A stretch of 50,514 bases of DNA from Bacteroidales bacterium (lineage in GTDB: Bacteria > Bacteroidota > Bacteroidia > Bacteroidales > UBA932). Shown piece by piece: positions 42,950 through 50,268 of this stretch (position 1 is the first letter of the stretch; every line of letters begins with the position of its first letter). The translations under genes were made by a program, and so were the position numbers. Where the stretch lies: the NCBI GenBank assembly GCA_017445015.1, contig JAFSVL010000040.1:1-50514 (forward strand), in the 5' to 3' direction. Below the pieces are notes generated by a model. It was not told the DNA's origin, searched no databases, and saw only the letters and a program-made list of their open reading frames with translations.

Positions 42950-43248
42950 AAACAACCATTCAAGAAACGGACGACAAGATTGTCGCCATCCTTTCCGGAG
43001 AATTGGACACTGCGGCTGCACAGGAAACGGAAGAAGCGCTGCAACCCCTGCTGGACAGCCGGGGTAGGGAGGTCATCATTGATTGTACCGAACTGGAATA
43101 CATCGCCTCCAGCGGCCTGCGCATCCTGTTGGGAATCCTCAAGGAGGCCAAGGCTGCCGGAAGCCGTGTCGTGCTGAAGAATGTCAACGACATGATCCGC
43201 GATGTGATGGTCATCACGGGTCTCATCCGTATTTTTGAATTCGAATAA
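42946..43248 (+). CDS. STAS-domain protein (anti-sigma-factor antagonist-like)
   Basis: 100 residues, a single STAS fold. The phosphorylation loop reads EYIASSGLR: Ser55 corresponds to the serine phosphorylated in SpoIIAA, while the usual preceding aspartate is Ala54. It overlaps the phosphatase gene (ATGA), so it is the natural substrate. No SpoIIAB/RsbW-type kinase is encoded in the window, which leaves the kinase open. The gene ends the cassette and converges with the M49-like gene 15 bp away. Confidence 0.9.
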   Translation: MKTTIQETDDKIVAILSGELDTAAAQETEEALQPLLDSRGREVIIDCTELEYIASSGLRILLGILKEAKAAGSRVVLKNVNDMIRDVMVITGLIRIFEFE

Positions 43249-43265
43249 GCGGAAAAACGTCCGCT
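43248..43265. terminator. short hairpin between convergent genes
   Basis: AGCGGA (43248-43253) pairs with TCCGCT (43260-43265) around a 6-nt loop. It overlaps the last base of the STAS stop codon and the end of the convergent M49-like gene. It could act as a bidirectional terminator, but the T-tracts are weak. Confidence 0.35.
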
Positions 43266-44862
43266 ATTTCTTGAACTCGAAGCGGATATCGGCGGGGATT
43301 TTCTCGAGCCCGAGGCTCAGGCGGTCGGCATCGAAATTGGCGTTGTGCCTCGCATAACGCTCTTCGAAAGCGACGGCGAATTCACGGTTTCCGGTAGCCT
43401 GTGTCTTCAGGATGAGTGCGGTCAGTGACGACAGCGCCTCTTCCATCTTGTCCAGGTCAAGCGCATATTGGCCCGAGGCTTTCCGCTGGAAGGCTCCGTT
43501 CTCCTGGAGATAATTGTAAATGATGATGCTGGAACGTCCCAGCGGCGACCCCTCTCCGAAACGGCAGGAACGCAGCAGGGAGGCATAGAAGGTCGTCAAC
43601 GCATCGTCCCGCGTAAAGAGATGATGGATGTCGTGATGGCCCTGCAGTTTGCAGACCATGAGTACGCCGGCGGTATTGGCCTTGATTTCTTCCAGGGTGG
43701 CGGCGGTATTGCCCAGCGCTTCCTCGACACTGCCTGCGCCGTTGAGCGTTTCCTTGACCCCCAGCCCGTGCGAAACCTCCCGGAATACGATATTCCAGAA
43801 GAACGCGTCGGCGGAGAGGTGTTCGGTGAATTCGGGGGAGAGGAGGACTTCGCCCGTAGGTCCGACAATCTTGTTGTACTTGGCATTGATGACGTTTTCC
43901 AGCAGGATCGTGCGGGTGCCGCGGTCACGCTGGACGTCGGTGTCGAACGGCAGGTTCAGGGCGATGACCTTGATGCCCGCATTGGCCTTCCCGGCATAAT
44001 AGAGGGCGTCGCAGGAGAAAATATGGGAACCTGCACCGGGCTGGAAGGTCTTGTACTCCGCGTCTCCGGGAAGTTCCTGCTGTAGTTCGTCGATGCGGGA
44101 TACATACTGCATCAGTTCGTCCGTACGGGCTTCGTTTTTAAGCAGGACAAAGGCCTCGTAGGAGCGCTTGACGCCGTATAACTGGTCGTCTGCGGCTTCG
44201 TTGGGACCGATGACGAGGTCCATTTTGCTGTCGTCCATATCCAGCCAGGCCAGGGCGCTCTCATAATATTTGTCGCTCAGAAGACCTTCCGCCTTGCTCA
44301 GCAGGTATTTTTGGACGCTAGGCTTGATGGTGATGTCGGAAGCGGCGCGCAGGTAGCCGGCAATCTTCTCCAGCCGGGCCTTATAGGCGTCGTGGTACCA
44401 GACGGCTTCCAGCGATCCGTCAGCCGCGCGGCGGACCAGGGTATAGGGACTGAGTTTGTCCGGATGGTCCCAGGCGGCGAATTCTTCCGCGGTCATGTCG
44501 GCGGGGTAGAAACCGGCGCCCGGCAGCCTGTCGGAGAATCCGTCCACGAAGGAACGGCCGTCGATGCGGTCCCAGGGACCGTAATTAATCTCGGCATAGG
44601 CCTTTTGGACGGGGTCCGGGAGACTTTCCAGAAATGCCTGCCTGTCGCCGAAGTACTGCTCCCAGTAAATGGCGTCGATTTCCTGCGCGGCAAAACGGTA
44701 CAGGTTCAGCACTTCCTTGCCGTTGTCGGAGATGCCGCTGAGGTCGGGTGCCTCGAGGGTGACGGATGCGTAGTCGGCCACCCGGCGGGTGAAGGGGGAA
44801 CGCGGTGTCTCGCTGCAGGCGGCGGCCAGGACAAGGACGGGGAGAAGAATCAGTTTTTTCAT
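43264..44862 (-). CDS. M49 (DPP III)-like lipoprotein with altered zinc motif
   Basis: 532 residues with lipobox VLAAAC (Cys16). The sequence matches the shorter M49-related zinc hydrolase group, including the LNGAGSVEEALGNTAATLEEIKAN region (second zinc site) and a long helical N-terminal half. The zinc helix reads FREVSHGLG: Arg361 replaces the first histidine of HEVSHGLG, while Glu362 and His365 remain. Loss of one zinc ligand suggests reduced or no peptidase activity. Start ATG 44862 gives a clean lipoprotein signal; ATG 44871 overlaps the transporter stop and is possible. It is the second gene of a minus-strand pair. Confidence 0.8.
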   Translation of the reverse strand: MKKLILLPVLVLAAACSETPRSPFTRRVADYASVTLEAPDLSGISDNGKEVLNLYRFAAQEIDAIYWEQYFGDRQAFLESLPDPVQKAYAEINYGPWDRIDGRSFVDGFSDRLPGAGFYPADMTAEEFAAWDHPDKLSPYTLVRRAADGSLEAVWYHDAYKARLEKIAGYLRAASDITIKPSVQKYLLSKAEGLLSDKYYESALAWLDMDDSKMDLVIGPNEAADDQLYGVKRSYEAFVLLKNEARTDELMQYVSRIDELQQELPGDAEYKTFQPGAGSHIFSCDALYYAGKANAGIKVIALNLPFDTDVQRDRGTRTILLENVINAKYNKIVGPTGEVLLSPEFTEHLSADAFFWNIVFREVSHGLGVKETLNGAGSVEEALGNTAATLEEIKANTAGVLMVCKLQGHHDIHHLFTRDDALTTFYASLLRSCRFGEGSPLGRSSIIIYNYLQENGAFQRKASGQYALDLDKMEEALSSLTALILKTQATGNREFAVAFEERYARHNANFDADRLSLGLEKIPADIRFEFKK

Positions 44863-44867
44863 GGTTA

Positions 44868-46541
44868 TCATAGCATTATCATTATCATTACTTGTGCGGC
44901 GACCACGCGCAGGAACATGGTCAACGGATACACCGTGGCATAATTGACGGCGATGCGGCCGCTGCCGAACATCTGCTCGGAGAAGGAGAGGAGTGCCGGG
45001 TCAGTGGTTCCGCCGGAGAGCATTCCGCAGATCTGGAAAAAGTCCATTTTCATAGCCCAGCGGGCGATGAGGGAGACAAGGGTCATGGGGATGAGGGTGA
45101 TCAGCGCCCCGTAAAGTACCCAGATATAGCCGCCGCCCACCAGGCTGGAAACAAAGGTCTTGCCCGCGCCAAGGCCGACTGCGGCCATAAAGAGGGAAAT
45201 ACCGATTTCCCGGATCATCAGGTTGGCGCTCACGGCCGTGTAGGTGGTAATCCTGAGTTTCGGGCCGAAATGGCCGAGCAGGATGGCGACAATCAGCGGA
45301 CCGCCCGCGAGACCGAGTTTCAGCGGCTGGGGCATCGACGGGAAACGGATGGGCAGCATTCCGAGGAGGATGCCCAGCGCGATCCCGAAGAAGATGGGAA
45401 TCAGGTTGGGCTTGTGCAGGGATTCCGGTTCATTGCCCACCAGTTCGATAAGCCGCTGGATCCCTTCTTCGGAGCCGACGACCTTCATGCTGTCCCCCAC
45501 TTGCAGGATCAGGTCGGCGTCGGCCTGGAGGTCCACCCCGGCACGCATGATACGCGTGACCGTGACGCCGTACTTCCGGCGGATATCCAGTTTGCGCAGG
45601 GTCTTTCCCGTAATCGAGGATTTCGTGACGGAGAGCCGGGCCGCCACCAGTTTCGTGCCGGGCTGCACCCACTCTTTCATATCGACGGGGTATTCTTCCC
45701 CGAAGATGATGCACACTTTGTCCTTATGAAGCACGTCCGTGACGATGATCAGTTCGTCGCCCTCCTGCAGCGGCAGGTCCAGGTCGGGGAAAAATACCTT
45801 GTCCCCGCGTTTCATGCGGGCGACCACCAGGTGCTCCGGATTCTCGTCACCCATGATATGGTGGATCGTCTTGCCGAAGAGGGCGGGGTTTTCCACCCTG
45901 CAGGCCATCCGGTAGGCGCTGCCTTCTTCTTTTCCGCCCTTGGAGGCCCTTTCCTTCTCTTTGTCGAGGTCAAGCCTGAAAATGACTTTGGAAAGCAGCA
46001 GGACGGCGATGGCGCCCAGTACGCCCAGCGGATAACTGACGGCATAGGCGGAGGCGATGCCCTGCGCGGCGGCGGTCACCTCCGGGGAGGGAGAGGCCGC
46101 GCCGGAAAGGGTTTGCTGCGCCGCACCCAGCCCCGGGGTATTCGTGACGGCTCCGGACATGATGCCGGTCATGATGCCGAGATTCTCCCCGCTGATGAGG
46201 TGGATGATGTAGGCTGTGGCGACGGAAAGCAGTACGAGGGCGAGCGCGAGCATGTTCATCGGCAGGCCGTCCTTGCGGAAGGACTGGAAGAAGCCCGGAC
46301 CTACCTGAAGACCGATGGCGAAGACAAACAGGATCAGGCCGAAATCCTTGATAAAGGAAAGCATGACGGGATTGATCCGCAGGCCGAGGTGGCCGAGCAG
46401 GATGCCCATGAACAGGATCCAGGTGCTGCCCAGGGAAATGCCCTTGATCTTGAATTTTCCCAGGTAGAGGCCGGAGGCGATGACGATGGCCAGGATAAAG
46501 ATGGCTCCGGCGGCATCCCTGTGTGTCAGAAGGTCCAGCAT
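44868..46541 (-). CDS. AspT/YidE-type antiporter with TrkA-C domains
   Basis: 557 residues. Two blocks of five or six membrane helices (about 10-195 and 375-557) flank two RCK/TrkA-C domains (about 205-370) that bind regulatory ligands. SGAVTNTPGLGAAQ in the first half and LSGGTTDPALL in the second are the paired signatures of the aspartate:alanine exchanger family. Substrate is unknown; amino acids or other carboxylates are likely. Paired with the M49-like lipoprotein, it may form a peptide-use or peptide-sensing unit. The C-terminus MIMIML comes from a short ATGATA repeat. Confidence 0.88.
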   Translation of the reverse strand: MLDLLTHRDAAGAIFILAIVIASGLYLGKFKIKGISLGSTWILFMGILLGHLGLRINPVMLSFIKDFGLILFVFAIGLQVGPGFFQSFRKDGLPMNMLALALVLLSVATAYIIHLISGENLGIMTGIMSGAVTNTPGLGAAQQTLSGAASPSPEVTAAAQGIASAYAVSYPLGVLGAIAVLLLSKVIFRLDLDKEKERASKGGKEEGSAYRMACRVENPALFGKTIHHIMGDENPEHLVVARMKRGDKVFFPDLDLPLQEGDELIIVTDVLHKDKVCIIFGEEYPVDMKEWVQPGTKLVAARLSVTKSSITGKTLRKLDIRRKYGVTVTRIMRAGVDLQADADLILQVGDSMKVVGSEEGIQRLIELVGNEPESLHKPNLIPIFFGIALGILLGMLPIRFPSMPQPLKLGLAGGPLIVAILLGHFGPKLRITTYTAVSANLMIREIGISLFMAAVGLGAGKTFVSSLVGGGYIWVLYGALITLIPMTLVSLIARWAMKMDFFQICGMLSGGTTDPALLSFSEQMFGSGRIAVNYATVYPLTMFLRVVAAQVMIMIML

Positions 46542-46561
46542 ATATTATAGATAACGGGTTG

Positions 46562-46569
46562 CAAATATA
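46562..46569 (-). promoter_or_regulatory. -7 element for the transporter operon
   Basis: A perfect TATATTTG on the minus strand (46569 down to 46562) lies 20 bp before the ATG at 46541. Confidence 0.5.
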
Positions 46570-46591
46570 CGCTTTTTTCATCGAAATTCAT

Positions 46592-46599
46592 TACCTTTG
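46592..46599 (+). promoter_or_regulatory. -7 element for polyketide locus 2
   Basis: A perfect TACCTTTG at 46592-46599 ends 7 bp before the ACP ATG at 46607. This would be a near-leaderless start. The -33 box is not convincing. Confidence 0.45.
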
Positions 46600-46606
46600 T
46601 CAGGTT

Positions 46607-46864
46607 ATGCAAGAACTTATCAAGGAACTTAAGCTTCACATGATTGAAGCGCTGAACCTCGAGGGGATGACCCCGGAGGATATTGACGACAATGCGCCGC
46701 TTTTCGGCGAAGGCCTGGGGCTGGATTCCATCGACGTGCTGGAACTCATCGTGGTACTCGAAAAGAACTACGGCATCAAACTCTCTTCGCCCCAGGAAGG
46801 AAAGAAAGTCTTTTCCAGCGTGGCTGCGCTCGCGCAGTTCGTTAGTGATTCACGCACGAAATAG
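46607..46864 (+). CDS. acyl carrier protein (aryl-polyene-like locus 2)
   Basis: 85 residues; the phosphopantetheine site is Ser41 in LGLDSIDVLEL. It is distinct from the ACP at 18804 (DSL, 80 residues), so the window encodes two dedicated carriers, as aryl polyene clusters usually do. ATG 46607 was chosen over an earlier in-frame ATG at 46523, which lies inside the divergent promoter and transporter start. The ketosynthase follows directly. Confidence 0.93.
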   Translation: MQELIKELKLHMIEALNLEGMTPEDIDDNAPLFGEGLGLDSIDVLELIVVLEKNYGIKLSSPQEGKKVFSSVAALAQFVSDSRTK

Positions 46865-47995
46865 ATGTCCTGCCGCATCCTGATAACGGGCTTCGGCGTC
46901 GTCTCTTCGATTGGCCGCGACAAGTGGGAATGTCTCTCGTCGCTGCGTTCGGGACGGCGTGCCCTGGCCCTGCCGCATTATCTGCAGACGGAACTGCGCC
47001 TTCCGGTGGGGGAGGTGGATACTCCCAACCGTCCGGGCGTTCCGCGTACCGTGCTTTTGGGTACGATGGCCTTGCAGGAAGCGGTGGACCAGGCCGGGCT
47101 TGGGGCTGCCGAACTTGCCGGGGCCGCCCTCGTCTCCGGAACGACGGTCGGCGGGATGGATATCACGGAAGCGACTTTCCGCAACTATAGGGGAACGCAT
47201 GACTGCGGTTCCACGACAGAGGATATCGCCGATGCCGTCGGCGGTTTTTCCATGGCGACGACCCTTTCCACGGCCTGTTCTTCGGCGGCCAACGCCCTGA
47301 TGCTCGGTGCGGAACTGATTCGCGCGGGCAAGGCGGACATTGTCGCGGCAGGCGGCAGCGAATGCCTGTCGGATTATCATCTGAACGGCTTTCATTCCCT
47401 GATGATCCTGGATGCGGAGCCCTGCCGTCCCTTCGACCGGACCCGGGCGGGGCTGAATCTTGGAGAAGGGGCGGCATTCCTGATCCTGGAGAGCGAAGCG
47501 TCGGCTGCAAGGCGCGGAGCGACGCCGGTCGCGGAACTGGCCGGTTATGCCAACGCCTGCGACGCTTTTCACCAGACCGCCTCATCCCCGGACGGCGAGG
47601 GCGCTTTCCTGGCCATGCAGGGGGCCTTGCGGCGGGCGGGCCTGCAGCCCGGAGATGTCGATTATGTGAACGCGCACGGCACCGGTACGCCCAATAACGA
47701 TGCCAGCGAAAGCGCCGCGCTGCGTCGTATCTTCGGGGAAAAAATGCCGCCGGTATCCTCCACCAAAGGCTTTACGGGCCATACCACCAGCGCTTCCGGT
47801 TCTATCGAGGCCGCATTCTGCCTGCTGGCGATGCAGCATTCCTTCCTTCCGGCCAATGCCGGTTGGCAGGAAGCCGATCCGGACTGCATCGTGCCCTGTA
47901 CCGCCCTCGGAAAGCCCGCTCCGGTGAACGTGGCGCTCTGCAACGCCTTCGGCTTCGGCGGAAATGATTCTTCCTTCATCCTGAAAAAACGATGA
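46865..47995 (+). CDS. beta-ketoacyl-ACP synthase (FabF/ApeO-like)
   Basis: 376 residues with a complete Cys-His-His triad: Cys138 (STACSS), His271 (NAHGTGTPNND) and His306 (GHTTSASG). It is closer to classical FabF than the ketosynthase at 20374. It condenses malonyl-ACP with the growing chain. It is coupled to the ACP upstream (adjacent) and to the ketosynthase-like partner downstream (4-nt overlap). Confidence 0.94.
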   Translation: MSCRILITGFGVVSSIGRDKWECLSSLRSGRRALALPHYLQTELRLPVGEVDTPNRPGVPRTVLLGTMALQEAVDQAGLGAAELAGAALVSGTTVGGMDITEATFRNYRGTHDCGSTTEDIADAVGGFSMATTLSTACSSAANALMLGAELIRAGKADIVAAGGSECLSDYHLNGFHSLMILDAEPCRPFDRTRAGLNLGEGAAFLILESEASAARRGATPVAELAGYANACDAFHQTASSPDGEGAFLAMQGALRRAGLQPGDVDYVNAHGTGTPNNDASESAALRRIFGEKMPPVSSTKGFTGHTTSASGSIEAAFCLLAMQHSFLPANAGWQEADPDCIVPCTALGKPAPVNVALCNAFGFGGNDSSFILKKR

Positions 47996-48693
47996 TACGG
48001 AAAGTGTACATACGGTCGTTCTGCGTCCTGAAACCCGGGGCGCCGGATCCGGATTTCAAGCCGCTGCTGACGATGATGGAGGCGCGCCGGATGACGCCGC
48101 TGATGAAGCGTGCGGTCTATACGGCGTCGCAGGCGCTCGCAGGAGCCGCCCTGGCCTGTCCGCAGGCCATTATCTGCGGCACGCAGTGGGGCTGCCTGGT
48201 GAATACCGAGGCTTTCTTTGCCGCTTTGCACGGTCTGGATGACCGGGCTCCCAGCCCTACGCATTTTATGCAGTCCACCCATAACACCCTGGCCTCCCTG
48301 CTGGGCATCCGCCTGAAGTGTCACGGCTATAATGCAACCTATTCCCATTCGGAGATTTCCTTCGAAAGCGCCCTGCTTGACGCTTTCCTGCAGATCCGCT
48401 CCGGTGCGCTTGATAATGCGCTGGTGGGGGCTTACGAGGAAATGCCGCCGTTTTTCGCTGAAATGTTCCGGGTACAGGCCGACCTTGCCGCCGCATTCGT
48501 GCTCAGCGCGTCCCCGCAGGATGCCCTTGCCGTGCTGGAAGATGTGCAGCTTATGCGCGGAAAACCCGCCTGCGGCGCGCCTGACCCCGCGGCGCTTTCC
48601 CTGTCGGAAGTTTTGCCCTGCAGCGGTACCGTTGAACTGCACGGCGGTGGGGAGGGCCGTTCCCAATCTTTGATACGCCTATGTGGAAATTGA
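47992..48693 (+). CDS. ketosynthase-like chain-length-factor protein (no active Cys)
   Basis: 233 residues, N-terminal half of the thiolase fold (Ketoacyl-synt_2 type). The PTHFMQSTHNTLASLLGI and GYNATYSHSEISFESALLDA blocks are typical of this group, in which the active Cys position is occupied by other residues. Such proteins pair with a catalytic ketosynthase in aryl polyene clusters. It overlaps the KS gene by 4 nt and the small membrane gene by 13 nt. Confidence 0.85.
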   Translation: MIRKVYIRSFCVLKPGAPDPDFKPLLTMMEARRMTPLMKRAVYTASQALAGAALACPQAIICGTQWGCLVNTEAFFAALHGLDDRAPSPTHFMQSTHNTLASLLGIRLKCHGYNATYSHSEISFESALLDAFLQIRSGALDNALVGAYEEMPPFFAEMFRVQADLAAAFVLSASPQDALAVLEDVQLMRGKPACGAPDPAALSLSEVLPCSGTVELHGGGEGRSQSLIRLCGN

Positions 48694-49034
48694 TATCTCT
48701 CAGCCTGTTGCAGAGTCTTTTGCTGAGCGGAGGACAGGTGCTCCTCAAACTGGGACTCATCAAGTCCGGTCCGTTCAGATGGACGGCGGAATTCTTCCGT
48801 TCCCAGCTCACCAACTGGTGGTTCCCCGCCTGCGGACTTTCGTTTACCCTCGCCGGGATACTCTGGTTCTACCTGTTGAAGCATTATCCTTTCAGTCTTG
48901 CCTATACGCTTTCCTGCATCAGTTATGTTTTCGGCATGGTGGCGGCCACGCTGGTGTTTCATGAGCAGGTTTACTGGACCCAATGGCTTGGCGTGCTGCT
49001 CATCATGGCGGGCTGTGCCCTGATCGTCAAATGA
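48681..49034 (+). CDS. small SMR/EamA-like membrane protein
   Basis: 117 residues with four membrane helices. It resembles one half of an EamA transporter or an SMR/ArnE-type flippase subunit (GGQVLLKLGLIKSG start; LAYTLSCISYVFGMVAATLVFHE). In this locus it could flip a lipid-linked intermediate across the inner membrane. A dimer or a partner subunit would be needed. It overlaps the LolA-like gene by 4 nt. Confidence 0.82.
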   Translation: MWKLISLSLLQSLLLSGGQVLLKLGLIKSGPFRWTAEFFRSQLTNWWFPACGLSFTLAGILWFYLLKHYPFSLAYTLSCISYVFGMVAATLVFHEQVYWTQWLGVLLIMAGCALIVK

Positions 49035-49531
49035 AACCGGTCTTTTTCATTCTGCTCGGCCTGCTGTCCTGTTCAAGGGCGGCCTTTGCACTGGAGGCCC
49101 TTTCCCGTGCGGAGGCCGATGCCCTTTGCGCACGCATTGAAACGGCCCTCCGGCCCCCGCAGACGGCCGGGTACCGCCTCATCCGGCATTCGGATCTGCT
49201 GGAACATGAGCTCGAAAGCAGCGGAACCCTCGAAATCCCCGAAGCGGGCGTCATCCGCCTGCACCAGCAGGCGCCCGAGCCGCGGGAGACCGTGCTGGAT
49301 GCCGCCTCATCCCGCTTTCCCGTGCCGGAACGGCTGTTGGACCCCAGACTGTTCCGCATCGAATGTTTTGATGAAGGCGGGAATTATCTGCTTGTGCTCG
49401 TCCCGCTTCGCCGGGACCTCTCCCGGATTGTGGGCAGCGTGGAACTCCGTACGGACGCCTGCGGAGAAAAATTGAAGAAAATCCGTCTGAATGCACCTGA
49501 CGGAGGTTTTACCCTGCTGGAAATCCAGTGA
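49031..49531 (+). CDS. LolA-like periplasmic carrier of the polyene locus
   Basis: 166 residues with a signal peptide (PVFFILLGLLSCSRAAFA) and a LolA-type body (ESSGTLEIPEAGVIRLHQ; LVLVPLRRDLSRIVGSVEL). LolA-like proteins are a regular part of aryl polyene clusters (ApeL), thought to carry the lipid product through the periplasm. ATG 49031 overlaps the previous stop (ATGA); a longer frame inside the upstream gene is rejected. Weakly conserved, so recognised partly from position. Confidence 0.72.
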   Translation: MKPVFFILLGLLSCSRAAFALEALSRAEADALCARIETALRPPQTAGYRLIRHSDLLEHELESSGTLEIPEAGVIRLHQQAPEPRETVLDAASSRFPVPERLLDPRLFRIECFDEGGNYLLVLVPLRRDLSRIVGSVELRTDACGEKLKKIRLNAPDGGFTLLEIQ

Positions 49532-50268
49532 ACCCGCTACCCTCATATTGTGTGCTGGTCCCCGTGTATAACAACGCGGGGACGATTGTGGACGTTCTCC
49601 GGCGGGCGCTTTCCCTCTGTCAAAGCGTGATTGTGGTCTGTGACGGCTGTACGGACGGTACGCCGGAGTGCATCGCGGAAGCGGCCCTGCCGGTGGTAGT
49701 CCTGTCCTATCCCAAAAACAAGGGAAAGGGCGCTGCCCTGCGCCTGGGTTTTTCGTACGCGCGCGCCCGCGGATATGATTATGCTGTTACCGTCGATGCG
49801 GACGGACAGCACTTCCCTGAAGATATCCCGCTGCTGCTGGACGCGATAGCGGAATCTCCCGGTGCGATGGCAGTCGGGTCCCGACGGCTCGATGCGGAAA
49901 ATATGCCTTCGGGCAATACCTTTGCCAACCGTTTTTCGAATTTTCAGTTTACGGTCAACACCGGCGTGCGGCTGCCGGATACCCAGACCGGCTTCCGCGC
50001 CTGGCCGCTGAAGGCGCTCCCGCCGCTGTGGATGGTCCCTTCGCGCTATGAGGCGGAACTGGCGATGCTGGTGCTCTGCGCCTGGCGCGGCGTAAAACTC
50101 ATCCCCGTTCCCGTCCGGGTGCATTATCCGCCGCATGGGGAGCGTATCAGCCATTTCCGCCCCTTCGCGGACTTCAGCCGCATTTTCATCCTGAACTGCA
50201 TCCTGTTCGCCACATCGCTCGTCTATGGATGGCCGCGGACGCTGTTGCGCAAAGCCTTCCGCCGATGA
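49528..50268 (+). CDS. family 2 glycosyltransferase
   Basis: 246 residues, GT-A fold. VLVPVYNNAGTI at the N-terminus, CDGCTDGT, and VDADGQH (the DxD nucleotide-sugar/metal motif) are clear, and DTQTGFRAW corresponds to the acceptor region. It resembles dolichyl-phosphate-mannose-synthase-type enzymes and the GT2 of aryl polyene clusters, which would attach a head group to the lipid. It starts with GTG overlapping the previous stop (GTGA) and overlaps the exporter gene by 4 nt. Confidence 0.92.
   Translation: MNPLPSYCVLVPVYNNAGTIVDVLRRALSLCQSVIVVCDGCTDGTPECIAEAALPVVVLSYPKNKGKGAALRLGFSYARARGYDYAVTVDADGQHFPEDIPLLLDAIAESPGAMAVGSRRLDAENMPSGNTFANRFSNFQFTVNTGVRLPDTQTGFRAWPLKALPPLWMVPSRYEAELAMLVLCAWRGVKLIPVPVRVHYPPHGERISHFRPFADFSRIFILNCILFATSLVYGWPRTLLRKAFRR

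Noticed and set aside
37883-43248. Precursor peptide gene within the kinase-PqqD-ABC cassette
   Set aside because: Intergenic gaps are 0-6 nt and the 70-bp upstream region only holds promoters and a Met-Glu-stop mini-frame. No short peptide with a leader-like sequence was found.
44892-46550. 552-codon plus-strand frame opposite the AspT/YidE-type transporter
   Set aside because: It has a hydrophilic, low-complexity antisense character; the minus-strand product has membrane helices and family signatures.
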